In this document: positions 12,321 through 19,545 of the stretch, piece after piece | Layout of the letters: every line of letters starts with the position of its first letter | How positions within the stretch are numbered: position 1 is the first letter of the stretch | From: a virus | Virus record (IMG/VR): IMGVR_UViG_3300025101_000048 | Coordinates: 1 to 44,295 of that record | DNA: 44,295 bases | Reading direction: 5' to 3' (one strand) | The notes under the pieces: model-generated | Told to the model about the DNA's origin: nothing | The model's database searches: none | What the model saw: the letters and a program-made list of their open reading frames with translations, nothing else | Translations under genes and position numbers: made by a program

Positions 12321-12616
12321 TCCTCCTCATATCCTCTCTTTTTCCTACATGAACGGCAGTAGAACCAGTTCTTTGGACGCAACTCCTCGTTTGAGCACTC
12401 AAGGCAAGGACGATTCCACATTGTTACGCCAACGTCTCTACGCAGTTGGTACTTTGCTCCATCAAATTCTTGAAGTCCTTCACGCACGAGTATGCGTTTG
12501 AGCGTGTCTACGCACACACCGATTCTATCTGACATATCGGAGTACGTCGTCTTTCTGTGATTTTCTCTGAGCCATCTCAAGTTTGTCGGCCCTATTTCTA
12601 TCGGCTTTGGCAACAC
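12317..12616 (-). CDS. HTH plus zinc-ribbon protein (99 aa)
   Basis: The N-terminal half contains a helix-turn-helix-like segment (YSDMSDRIGVCVDTLKRILV) and the C-terminal half a zinc ribbon (CLEC...YCRSC), so it is a good candidate DNA-binding regulator. The start is GTG 12616 or, with better spacing from AGGAG, TTG 12613. It is the first gene of the leftward cluster, just downstream of the palindrome at 12636-12651, which may be its operator. Confidence 0.65.
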   Translation of the reverse strand: MLPKPIEIGPTNLRWLRENHRKTTYSDMSDRIGVCVDTLKRILVREGLQEFDGAKYQLRRDVGVTMWNRPCLECSNEELRPKNWFYCRSCRKKRGYEEE

Positions 12617-12635
12617 TGCTCCTGTTACTTGTACC

Positions 12636-12651
12636 TATATGTATACATATA
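12636..12651. promoter_or_regulatory. Perfect 16-bp palindrome in the divergent control gap
   Basis: TATATGTATACATATA is a perfect 16-base palindrome located 20 bases upstream of the leftward cluster and inside the AT-rich divergent gap 12617-12824. Such symmetry fits the operator of a dimeric repressor or part of the leftward promoter. Confidence 0.5.
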
Positions 12652-12715
12652 CCTAAAGCACACCTAAGATACAACCGAATATATAAAATAATATAAACTA
12701 ATTTAAAAAAAGGGG

Positions 12716-12799
12716 TTGACCTTCAACCTCTCAGGGTGTAGGAACGCTGAGAGCGACTTGAGCCGAAGTGTTACTCAGCCCCCTTGGGGGGCCTGAGTA
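12716..12799 (+). promoter_or_regulatory. Promoter and two-hairpin leader of the 62-aa gene
   Basis: TTGACC (12716-12721) with a 17-base spacer to TAGGAA is a plausible rightward promoter. Downstream lie two hairpins: CTCTCAG/CTGAGAG (12728-12753) and ACTCAG-CCCC/GGGG-CTGAGT (12773-12798, with a two-base bulge). The CTCAG and CTGAG arms are shared, so the arms could swap partners. No T-run follows. It could be an attenuator-like leader, but no known riboswitch class matched. Confidence 0.4.
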
Positions 12800-12824
12800 T
12801 AAACGAAGGAGAAACGAAGCGAAC

Positions 12825-13013
12825 ATGAGCCGTAAGCGATACGTTCCTAAATTCAGAACCATTGGTCAGCAGACAGAAACAAATGGCAACAGAGCCAAGT
12901 ATCCAGAGATAGCTGAATGGGTTGATAGCATCAGAGAAGTTTTCCCTGATGCCAAAGTTATGGGTATTTATGAGAAAGGTTACTGGAAGGTTAAACCTCC
13001 AACCAATCCTTAA
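12825..13013 (+). CDS. Small basic hypothetical protein (62 aa)
   Basis: ATG 12825 follows GAAGGAGAAAC; earlier in-frame starts would run into the hairpin leader. The protein starts MSRKRYVPKFRTIG and has a helical middle and a beta-like end (KVMGIYEKGYWKV). A single-gene rightward unit between two leftward blocks, with its end overlapping the convergent primase gene by 23 bases. Its isolated, structured leader suggests separate regulation. Confidence 0.65.
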   Translation: MSRKRYVPKFRTIGQQTETNGNRAKYPEIAEWVDSIREVFPDAKVMGIYEKGYWKVKPPTNP

Positions 13014-14898
13014 TCACCCTTAAAGGTTTAGATAGAACTCGACTGATTTCTTCTACATCTTTTCCATCAAGTGCCAAGTCTTTTGCAATTTGTTTTGTTG
13101 AACGAGATGATACTATACATCTTTCATCTGTCTGGTTGTTAGCCGCCAAACCAATCCACTGAACACGATCATGTGCGTCTGTCCATTCACGAACTTTACC
13201 GTAACGAATTTCCATTACCATATATAATTGGAAGTCTTTCATTAGCCTTGCCGATAACATGGGCCACACTGGTCTGTCGTATGAGCCGTCATAGATGGCG
13301 GCGTTTTGTTTCGCCGTCTCTTCATCCTGATAAACTTGTGTCACACGGATCTGTGTTTCCAAGACAGTCAACTGGTTCGTTGATCCAGCCTCTCTACCAA
13401 CACCAGTCTCACTTGGCTTGTTGCTGTGGTGAACAAGGATGACAGCATAACCAGAGTTACGCAGACGGACAGCCAACTGGTTTACCTTTGCCCATTCGTC
13501 TGAGGAATTTTCCATTAAGCCAGGGTATGCAGTTCTTATGGTGTCAACAACTATTACGTCTGGCTTAATAAAATCTACCCAACCTTGTAACTCAACAAGA
13601 CCCTCCTTAGTTCGGAGGTTCATCTCATGGTTATCAACAAAGGGAGTCCATATCTGTAACCTATCCTTCGTATCTCCATGTACTTGTTTCATCTCAAGTA
13701 AACGTCTGGCTATCGTAGACATACCCATCTCGAAGTCTAAGTATAGGATCTTGCTTGGCTTATTGATCTCAAAGCAACCAAAGTATTTACGTCCCGATGC
13801 CAATGAAGCCATAGCGTTCTGGACAAATAAAGATTTACCATGACCAGAATATCCGTAGACCTGCGTAATCGAGGCAGGTGATAGCCAAGGTTCAATAAGA
13901 AATTCTCTAGCTTCAGACTTCTCAGCTAACTCTTTAGCATCTCCCATAGTAATTAATCTTCTTGATCTACCTTCACCATTCTCTTCAGCTTTGGCTTCTT
14001 CTATTCTCTTCCGATGAATGTACTCACCCTTCTCATCAAAACGATCTGGATGATTACGTCTCTCACTCTCCTCCATTGAACGAACAGTAGCTTCGAACTC
14101 GGCAACCGATAGATGTTCTTCAAAAAACTCAGTCATAAAGGCGTAGCCACGAACACGAAGTTCTGCACCGAAGTTTCCATCTAGGATTTGCTCAGAGATA
14201 TACTTCATCACTCGTTCATTCCTACCATTGCCAACACCAGACGGGATCTTCATGGTGTTTGGGTACGTCTCTCGCACATACCTTGCAGTCCTATCCCATT
14301 CAGACATCAGTTCTATGGGGTTCATTGCCACAACATCAGATAAATCTAGGTCATTAAAACTAAACGAGTCATCAAACTCTGATTTAATCTCTGGCTTCCA
14401 ATCTTCCCAGACTGGAAAGTCTTCTGGGTCTAAGCTAAAACCCTTTGGTATCTCCCAACTATAATTCTTAGATGGAGGCACAAGGGCATACGAGCCATCA
14501 CCTCTAAAATCTAGCCCATTTATTTTAGGCCAGTCTGATCCTCTACTATTAACTCCAGCTTTTGGGCCACGACGTATGCCGTCTTCTGGGTGGCGAAAGT
14601 ATAGATGATGCCCTCTCTTTGTCTTCGCACGAAAGGGTGACTTCATTCCGCAATCAAAGGCGGCATGAAGGGCTTCCTCATTGTCACAATCAACCACAAC
14701 CACACCTGATAAACTGCCAGTGATTAGAGCAATAGGATCATCTGGGAATTTAGTCCACCATTCTGTTACCTGATCTTCTGTTGGTAAGGTTTCTTGAAAT
14801 TCTTTCCACTTAATTCGTGGTCGTTTCGTATCTGGGCGACATGGGATGATTGACCAACCCATGTCTAGCAGTTCAAGTGCCGCCTCCAAGTTTTTCAT
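12991..14898 (-). CDS. Primase-polymerase fused to RepA/DnaB-like helicase
   Basis: A 635-residue replication protein. The N-terminal PrimPol (prim-pol/AEP-type) domain spans about residues 1-160, with D70-x-D72 (VVVDCDN), a GHH pair (H97/H98) and GLDFRGDG (D130). The C-terminal domain is a RecA-fold helicase: Walker A GYSGHGKS (349-356), Walker B VIVVD (448-452) and VILVHH (486-491). It would prime and unwind phage DNA. ATG 14898 is chosen because GAGGAGAG precedes it; TTG 14913 lies upstream of that signal. The gene follows a Cro-like HTH gene with a 26-base overlap. Confidence 0.92.
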   Translation of the reverse strand: MKNLEAALELLDMGWSIIPCRPDTKRPRIKWKEFQETLPTEDQVTEWWTKFPDDPIALITGSLSGVVVVDCDNEEALHAAFDCGMKSPFRAKTKRGHHLYFRHPEDGIRRGPKAGVNSRGSDWPKINGLDFRGDGSYALVPPSKNYSWEIPKGFSLDPEDFPVWEDWKPEIKSEFDDSFSFNDLDLSDVVAMNPIELMSEWDRTARYVRETYPNTMKIPSGVGNGRNERVMKYISEQILDGNFGAELRVRGYAFMTEFFEEHLSVAEFEATVRSMEESERRNHPDRFDEKGEYIHRKRIEEAKAEENGEGRSRRLITMGDAKELAEKSEAREFLIEPWLSPASITQVYGYSGHGKSLFVQNAMASLASGRKYFGCFEINKPSKILYLDFEMGMSTIARRLLEMKQVHGDTKDRLQIWTPFVDNHEMNLRTKEGLVELQGWVDFIKPDVIVVDTIRTAYPGLMENSSDEWAKVNQLAVRLRNSGYAVILVHHSNKPSETGVGREAGSTNQLTVLETQIRVTQVYQDEETAKQNAAIYDGSYDRPVWPMLSARLMKDFQLYMVMEIRYGKVREWTDAHDRVQWIGLAANNQTDERCIVSSRSTKQIAKDLALDGKDVEEISRVLSKPLRVIKDWLEV

Positions 14899-15091
14899 TT
14901 TGTCTCTCCTCAAAATATTTATTAATGTTTAATGTTGGATTAGCTGTAGTTATCTTTTCTAAAAATGTAGATCGGATGTGTCCTTGACGCACCCATCCAT
15001 ACGGGGCAGTCCTCTGAACGCCCACTATTTCTGCAACCTTACGAGCACCACCAACATCTTCGATAAGTCGTTTTATATTTAATTTTTTCAT
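14873..15091 (-). CDS. Cro/YdaS-like HTH repressor
   Basis: A 72-residue protein with a compact helix-turn-helix of the Cro/YdaS type (IEDVGGARKVAEIVGVQRT then APYGWVRQGHI). It is transcribed leftward from the divergent gap at 15092-15203, whose inverted TTGACAC/GTGTCAA repeats are its likely operator. It overlaps the primase gene by 26 bases. A role in controlling early replication genes is inferred from position. Confidence 0.75.
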   Translation of the reverse strand: MKKLNIKRLIEDVGGARKVAEIVGVQRTAPYGWVRQGHIRSTFLEKITTANPTLNINKYFEERQNEKLGGGT

Positions 15092-15109
15092 TCTTTTCTC
15101 TTTTTTAGG

Positions 15110-15148
15110 TTGACACCTGTAACTTATACTATACTACTAAAGTGTCAA
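15110..15148. promoter_or_regulatory. Symmetric divergent promoter/operator
   Basis: TTGACAC (15110-15116) and its exact inverse GTGTCAA (15142-15148) face each other across 25 bases containing overlapping TATACT / TATAAG boxes. Each half can be a -35 element, one driving genes from 15204 and the other the Cro-like gene. The spacers to the best -10 boxes are short (14 bases), so exact promoters are uncertain. The symmetry fits a repressor site for the adjacent HTH protein. Confidence 0.55.
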
Positions 15149-15203
15149 ATAGTATTACAACTAATTATATTTAGAGTGATACAGAATAAAAGAAAGGTAA
15201 TAT

Positions 15204-15986
15204 ATGAAGTTTCGACCAAGTAAAACATCTGACTTACAATCAGATGGCCCAACCAAGACGTTGCTGTACGCACACCATGGGTGGGGCAAAACATTTCAAT
15301 GTAGGTTCTATCAAAAAAGATTTGGTAAAGGCTTAATCATTTCTGGTGAAGCTGGACTTAAATCTATTGAGGACACAGACATTGATTACATTCCGTTCCT
15401 CTCATGGGATGGAGAGAACAATGAAGAGAAGGGTACATACTCTTTTATGCAGATCTTTAAATGGTTAACACATCCAGACTTCTTAAAAGCTCAAGGATAT
15501 AAGTGGATTGCCATAGATAGTTTGACAGAAATGTCAGACAGACTTCTCGAAAGTCTGGATGAAAAGCTAGACGGCGAGAAGAATGGGTTCAAGGTCTGGG
15601 GGGAATATGCAACGCAGATGATAGGTGTCCTTAAAAAAATAAGAGACTTACCTGCTCATGTGTTCGTAACATGTCTAGCCAAAGAAGAAGCAGATGCCAA
15701 CGGAGTAACACAGTATTGGCCTCATGTGAAAGGTCAGGCTGTCTCTAAGCAGATACCTGCAATCTTCGATCACGTTTTCTGTGGAGTGAGAACTACAGAG
15801 AAGACAGATAGTGGGCATCCAAAAGTCAGACGTATGTTTGCGACAGACGAAGTGAACGGATGGCACGGCAAAAGTCGTGATCCACAAAGAAGGCTAAACG
15901 CCATCGAAGAGTGTGACGATGTCACAGAACTACTGGCAAAGATGTCAGAAACAAAAGAACAATTTGAGAAGAGGAAAGTAAAATGA
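15204..15986 (+). CDS. Sak4-like RecA-fold recombination ATPase
   Basis: A 260-residue single-domain ATPase with Walker A HHGWGKT (residues 24-30), Walker B WIAIDS (101-106) and a later VFVTCLAKEE strand. Size and layout match phage Sak4-type proteins, RecA-core annealing/strand-exchange ATPases that work with a phage SSB. Its gene is coupled by ATGA overlap to an SSB-like gene and followed by a RecB-like nuclease, as in known Sak4 modules. Confidence 0.82.
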   Translation: MKFRPSKTSDLQSDGPTKTLLYAHHGWGKTFQCRFYQKRFGKGLIISGEAGLKSIEDTDIDYIPFLSWDGENNEEKGTYSFMQIFKWLTHPDFLKAQGYKWIAIDSLTEMSDRLLESLDEKLDGEKNGFKVWGEYATQMIGVLKKIRDLPAHVFVTCLAKEEADANGVTQYWPHVKGQAVSKQIPAIFDHVFCGVRTTEKTDSGHPKVRRMFATDEVNGWHGKSRDPQRRLNAIEECDDVTELLAKMSETKEQFEKRKVK

Positions 15987-16438
15987 GTGGTTTTAATTTT
16001 GGAGAATTAGATTTAACAGACGTAGCCGCAGACGATGGCCCACCTAAAAGGTTTTTAGAGGTTGGTAATCACGATGTACGCATTAAAGAAGCTATGATTA
16101 AAGAAACGGCGGCAAGGACTGGGCGTTATCTTGAAGTTATGTTTGCTGATGAAAACGATATGACAATCGTAGAGCGATATAATGTTCAGAACCCAAATCC
16201 GAAAGCCGTTCAGATTGGTAAGTCCCAGTTGAAGGCGATGCTTGAAGCGTCTAACCATCCCGATGCTAATAAACCTGGGGATGCAGACAAGCTAAGTGGT
16301 TATCAAGTTCGCATAAACGTAGGGCTTGGGAAGGAAAATAACGAGGGCAAAAGGTGGCCTGAAGTTAAATCTTATGAAAAATCTCAAGCGTTAGTAGAGG
16401 CAGTAGCCTCAACTGACGACGATGAGATTCCGTTTTAG
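15983..16438 (+). CDS. SSB-like single-stranded-DNA-binding protein
   Basis: A 151-residue protein, probably beta-barrel-like in the middle, ending in DDDEIPF. An acidic tail closing in IPF is the hallmark of bacterial SSB, used to recruit partner enzymes. The body resembles the DUF669-type phage proteins found next to Sak4 genes. The start overlaps the upstream stop as ATGA. Identification rests on the tail and the gene order, since the body lacks short diagnostic motifs. Confidence 0.75.
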   Translation: MSGFNFGELDLTDVAADDGPPKRFLEVGNHDVRIKEAMIKETAARTGRYLEVMFADENDMTIVERYNVQNPNPKAVQIGKSQLKAMLEASNHPDANKPGDADKLSGYQVRINVGLGKENNEGKRWPEVKSYEKSQALVEAVASTDDDEIPF

Positions 16439-16478
16439 TCGTAGTTTTTTTGGTTTCCCTACGACTAACGTAAGTCGT
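16435..16478 (+). promoter_or_regulatory. Competing hairpins after the SSB-like gene
   Basis: TTAGTCGTAG (16435-16444) pairs perfectly with CTACGACTAA (16459-16468). The second arm can instead pair with AGTCGT (16473-16478), so two hairpins compete for the same bases. The first stem starts in the SSB gene's stop codon. The loop of the first holds a seven-T run. This resembles an attenuation device or a processing site. Confidence 0.45.
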
Positions 16479-16515
16479 GAGAGCGAGGGTTATTCATTCC
16501 CATATCCACGACATA

Positions 16516-16557
16516 ACAGCCCAAGGTTCTCTCCCTTTTCCTTGGGCTGTTTCCTTT
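16516..16557 (+). terminator. Hairpin terminator between SSB-like and nuclease genes
   Basis: ACAGCCCAAGG (16516-16526) pairs perfectly with CCTTGGGCTGT (16540-16550), an 11-bp stem with a 13-base pyrimidine-rich loop, followed by TTCCTTT. It should terminate most transcripts from the recombination genes just before the nuclease gene, lowering its expression, unless read-through is controlled by the hairpins just upstream. Confidence 0.7.
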
Positions 16558-16568
16558 GAGGAGCAGTT

Positions 16569-17393
16569 ATGAAAAAGATTAGGACGGCAGAGGATATAGT
16601 TGAGGCGATTGATACTGGCTATCGAAATAAAAAGATACAAGAAGCCAGACAATATATTGGGGCTAGTGGCGTAGGTACTCCTTGTGATGCCGCACTTGCT
16701 TTCTCGCTCAGAGGTTTCCCCGAACCACAGATTAACCCAAGGACACAACGCATATTTGCGTTGGGTCATTTGCTTGAAGACATTGTTGTTAAGGATCTAA
16801 AGGAGAACGCAGACGTAAGAGTCTGGGAGGTGGATGGTATGACTGGTCGCCAGTATTCCTATCATCTCTACGGCGGTCATGTGAGTTGCCACATGGACGG
16901 ACACATAGAGACAGACGATCAGATTGTACGAGTACTTGAGATCAAGTCTATGAATGACGCAAGTCACAAAAAGTTTTTAAAGAATGGGGTGAAGGATGCA
17001 CACCCTAAATATTATTCACAGTTGCAGATGATGATGGGTATGAGTGGTTTCAAGGAAGCCGTGTTTGTAGCTATCAATAAAAATACGTCAGAATATGGTG
17101 CTGAGATAGTCGAGTATGACGACATACACTACCACTTTCTGTTATCAAAGGTTGAACGTGTGATGTCTGGAGAGGCCACAAAGGTCAGCGACAACCCAGA
17201 CAGTTTCAGTTGTCGGTTTTGTTTTAAGAAAGCCGCTTGCTGGGAAGGGCTCGAAGCACCAGTGAGGTGTGAGACATGTGCCTTTGCTTTCCCTCGTGAA
17301 GATGGAGGGTGGCACTGTGACAAACATGATCGTGAAGCAATACATGCTTGCCAAGAATATAAAGTTTATAAGCCAAAGGAAAAAGGACAATGA
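16569..17393 (+). CDS. RecB/Cas4-like PD-(D/E)XK exonuclease
   Basis: A 274-residue nuclease with the RecB-family motifs in order: H67-x-x-E70 (GHLLED), D110 (HMDGH), E124-I-K126 (EIKSM) and Q152 (YYSQLQ). The C-terminus carries clustered cysteines (CRFC at 215-218, C224, CETC at 234-237, C250, C261), which could bind zinc or an iron-sulfur cluster as in Cas4/AddB. It is the likely 5'-3' exonuclease partner of the Sak4-like ATPase and SSB. Start ATG 16569 follows GAGGAG. Confidence 0.85.
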   Translation: MKKIRTAEDIVEAIDTGYRNKKIQEARQYIGASGVGTPCDAALAFSLRGFPEPQINPRTQRIFALGHLLEDIVVKDLKENADVRVWEVDGMTGRQYSYHLYGGHVSCHMDGHIETDDQIVRVLEIKSMNDASHKKFLKNGVKDAHPKYYSQLQMMMGMSGFKEAVFVAINKNTSEYGAEIVEYDDIHYHFLLSKVERVMSGEATKVSDNPDSFSCRFCFKKAACWEGLEAPVRCETCAFAFPREDGGWHCDKHDREAIHACQEYKVYKPKEKGQ

Positions 17394-17704
17394 GTGAAAA
17401 AAATAGATCAGAAGTTCTGTGTGAAGCAGAAGAATTAATTAATGGGGACAGAGCTAAAGATTATGGCGATGCCTACAAAAATCACGAAAGAATTGCAAAG
17501 CTATGGTCTGTAATCCTTGAGAAAGATATTACAGTTAAGGACGTTATTCTCTGCATGTTAGCCATGAAAACAGCCAGACTTATCCATTCAGATAAATTTG
17601 ATTCATGGCTGGACATCTGTGGATACGGTGCAATCGGTGGAGAATTTCAGCAGAGATCAGAAAATAAATCCGAAGTACCTCTCTTTGAGGTAACTAAGGA
17701 GTAA
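17390..17704 (+). CDS. DUF6378-family phage protein
   Basis: A 104-residue protein with the family signature: NGDRAKDYGDAYKNHERIA, LW, a DVILCMLAMKTARL helix and DSWLDICGYGAI. These small helical proteins accompany phage replication/recombination genes; the biochemical role is unknown. It overlaps the nuclease stop as ATGA and ends the rightward block. Between it and the convergent gene (17705-17786) I see only a small GATAAG/CTTATC hairpin. Confidence 0.8.
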   Translation: MSEKNRSEVLCEAEELINGDRAKDYGDAYKNHERIAKLWSVILEKDITVKDVILCMLAMKTARLIHSDKFDSWLDICGYGAIGGEFQQRSENKSEVPLFEVTKE

Positions 17705-17786
17705 CGGATAGTGGGTAAGCACGAAGTTAAAACCTTCTGGTGTGCTGATGTAAGCTAAGAATACAAAGAAGATAAGTATCTTATCC

Positions 17787-18047
17787 TCAGTCGAGAGTTC
17801 CAATTTCTCTCATCGTCATTCTCCAAATGAAAAGTGGAGTGGCTTTACCAACATAAGATCCAACTATATTGAAGTTATAATATTCCAAAGCATCTTCCCA
17901 CGACATGCCATCACGGGTCATTAGGATATCTATGACTTCTTCTGCGTCGTACACAATTCTTCTGGTATCAAACCCAATGTCTGTGACACCGATCACAGCT
18001 TCATCGAAGCCGTCTGCCTGAATTAGTTTCTCGTCTTCATCAGTCAT
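17787..18047 (-). CDS. Conserved phage protein of unknown function (86 aa)
   Basis: It has the recognisable core GFDEAVIGV, VYDAEEVIDIL, TRDGMSWEDALEYYNFN and VGKATPLFIW, shared by a common but uncharacterised phage/cyanophage family. It is the last gene of the late leftward transcript, and its start overlaps the upstream stop by 4 bases. Confidence 0.75.
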   Translation of the reverse strand: MTDEDEKLIQADGFDEAVIGVTDIGFDTRRIVYDAEEVIDILMTRDGMSWEDALEYYNFNIVGSYVGKATPLFIWRMTMREIGTLD

Positions 18048-18280
18048 CTAAAGTTCCAAATGTTATATCTACCGCCAACCATTATCTTCTTGCCAACGTA
18101 GATGTTCTGACACATAGGCTGGACATAATATATGTCCTCGTCGTCTGAGATTATCTGTGCTTTGCTGACAGAAACATGGAAGCATTCCTCTTGTGTCGGC
18201 AGTAAATCTTTCCGAGTAACCACCATGCAAGACTCAGCTTGCACAGACGAACAAAACATAATGATGGATAGCCACATCAA
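18044..18280 (-). CDS. Probable exported or membrane-anchored small protein
   Basis: A 78-residue protein with an N-terminal hydrophobic segment (MMWLSIIMFCSSVQA) that reads as a signal peptide, cleaved after AQA-like VQA or lipidated at a nearby cysteine, then a beta-rich domain with three more cysteines. Next to the endolysin, an export signal suggests a spanin-like or envelope role, but no spanin features are clear. The start overlaps the endolysin stop. Confidence 0.6.
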   Translation of the reverse strand: MMWLSIIMFCSSVQAESCMVVTRKDLLPTQEECFHVSVSKAQIISDDEDIYYVQPMCQNIYVGKKIMVGGRYNIWNFR

Positions 18281-18747
18281 TGAGGCATCAACTCAAAATG
18301 TGGGCCGTCTATAAAAGGTCGTCTGCCTTCTGACCTTCGGAGATCAATGTATTCATTCATTGCTTCTTCCATTGTTCCTTCGTACTCACCGATTGAGTCA
18401 ATGTGCCAAGAAGCACCCCACCTTATTTTGATACCTTTTTCCCTTGCCGCTTTAGCCATTGCGTCTGCGATATCGTCGTACAAATTCAACTCCCAAGAAG
18501 CTCGTGACTTTCCGTTGCACTCGACGTAAGCCATTAAATCGACAGCATCTCCCGTAAGGTGTTTAGACTTCCTCGTCTGGCTCGCTCCACGAGCTACTAA
18601 ATCGTCCTGTTCTTTTTGGGTTCTCATCCCACAAACGACTCCGAAGTCCACAGAACTCTGGGAAATCGCCGAGGTAACAACTGAGAACAGTTCATTCTTT
18701 ACGCCGTCCAGTCTACCTAGACTTCTTTGCGATAGTTTAAAGGTCAT
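18277..18747 (-). CDS. M15-type peptidase endolysin
   Basis: A 156-residue D-Ala-D-Ala carboxypeptidase/L-Ala-D-Glu endopeptidase-type lysin with zinc ligands H63 and D70 (SKHLTGDAVD) and H150 (DGPHFEL), plus an upstream CGMRT segment. It cuts peptidoglycan cross-peptides at lysis. There is no signal peptide, so it needs the holin encoded just upstream. GGAGGG lies ahead of the ATG, inside the end of the 26-residue micro-gene. Confidence 0.88.
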   Translation of the reverse strand: MTFKLSQRSLGRLDGVKNELFSVVTSAISQSSVDFGVVCGMRTQKEQDDLVARGASQTRKSKHLTGDAVDLMAYVECNGKSRASWELNLYDDIADAMAKAAREKGIKIRWGASWHIDSIGEYEGTMEEAMNEYIDLRRSEGRRPFIDGPHFELMPH

Positions 18748-18750
18748 ACC

Positions 18751-18831
18751 TTATCCCTCCACACAGTTACAATTTTCGTTGCACTTCTTATTGAGCAACG
18801 CACACCAAATTCTTTTTAAATATTTTCTCAT
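18751..18831 (-). CDS. 26-residue cysteine-rich micro-protein in the lysis cassette
   Basis: The frame begins at ATG 18831 after AAAGG and encodes MRKYLKRIWCALL followed by a C-rich tail (KKCNENCNCVEG). Its stop sits 3 bases before the endolysin start and it contains that gene's ribosome-binding site. A basic, partly hydrophobic N-terminus with four cysteines is not random-looking. Possible envelope-active or leader peptide; function unknown. Confidence 0.5.
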   Translation of the reverse strand: MRKYLKRIWCALLNKKCNENCNCVEG

Positions 18832-18844
18832 TGTTTTACCTTTC

Positions 18845-19204
18845 TTATTTGCCTACGCTTTTCACACGCTCGTAGGAGCGTAATCCAGCAAGACCCAACA
18901 TTCCTGTCAAAATCGGAATCATCATGGATACATCCACTTGTGGAATGACAACACCAAATGGTGCGGCTAGGGGGCTGACCAAATAATTCATAACAAAACC
19001 TGTAAGACAGACGTAAGCAGTCAATGGTCGCCAGCTTGACTGAAACCAATTCCCCTTCGCATCTTCTTTATTTATTTCCAACTGAGCCATGACTTGTTTA
19101 TCAGCCATCGTTGCTATCTCATGGGCAAGCATTGCCTTTTGGTCTTTGTCTTCTACAAATTTATCTAGCAACCCTGCAACGGGATTAATTAAATCTTTAA
19201 GCAT
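18845..19204 (-). CDS. Holin of the GTA three-TM type
   Basis: A 119-residue membrane protein with the GTA_holin_3TM layout: an N-terminal amphipathic helix (MLKDLINPVAGLLDKFVEDK), an alanine/glutamine-rich helical middle, then WFQSSWRPLTAY leading into hydrophobic segments at about residues 60-80 and 90-108. It forms the membrane lesion that releases the endolysin. This family is typical of alphaproteobacterial phages and gene-transfer agents. It overlaps the EF-hand gene by one base. Confidence 0.85.
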   Translation of the reverse strand: MLKDLINPVAGLLDKFVEDKDQKAMLAHEIATMADKQVMAQLEINKEDAKGNWFQSSWRPLTAYVCLTGFVMNYLVSPLAAPFGVVIPQVDVSMMIPILTGMLGLAGLRSYERVKSVGK

Positions 19205-19545
19205 TATCTTTCCTCCTTTGATTTAGCCCAAGCATTAGCACCAACATACCCACCGATTATTCCTAACTGGCTAAGTATGAATGTCGTTGCAACACCGACC
19301 AAATGATCTAGTCTGCTTTCTGGAACGACCTCTGGTATTGTTAGTATTGCGACGAACAGCACTGTGGCTATGGATTGAAACCAGATAAGCAATCTTATCT
19401 GGTCTTCCTTCTTGTCACTATTCTCCATACGGATGCGACGTTCTTCTCGATCCAGTTCAGCGTCAAGCTCTTCGTCTGTCAGTATATTGTCCCCATTCGT
19501 ATCAGCTTTGCTAAAGCGAGACTTGGGGTCGAGCTTCTTCGTCAA
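19204..19545 (-). CDS. EF-hand plus two-TM lysis-cassette protein
   Basis: A 113-residue protein with a near-canonical calcium-binding EF-hand loop (D15-TNGDNILTDE-E26), a charged coiled helix and two transmembrane segments (about 51-71 and 83-104). Proteins of this design recur beside holins in marine podoviruses. A second holin or a calcium-responsive lysis factor are possibilities; neither is demonstrated. It overlaps the stop of the giant gene by 4 bases. Confidence 0.75.
   Translation of the reverse strand: MTKKLDPKSRFSKADTNGDNILTDEELDAELDREERRIRMENSDKKEDQIRLLIWFQSIATVLFVAILTIPEVVPESRLDHLVGVATTFILSQLGIIGGYVGANAWAKSKEER

Noticed and set aside
12716-12824. Known riboswitch upstream of the 62-aa gene
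   Set aside because: The hairpins do not carry the conserved cores of glutamine, SAM, SAH, cobalamin or THF riboswitches that I could recall; listed only as a structured leader.
17769-17785. Terminator in the convergent gap after the DUF6378 gene
   Set aside because: Only a 6-bp GATAAG/CTTATC hairpin with a 3-base loop and no T-run.
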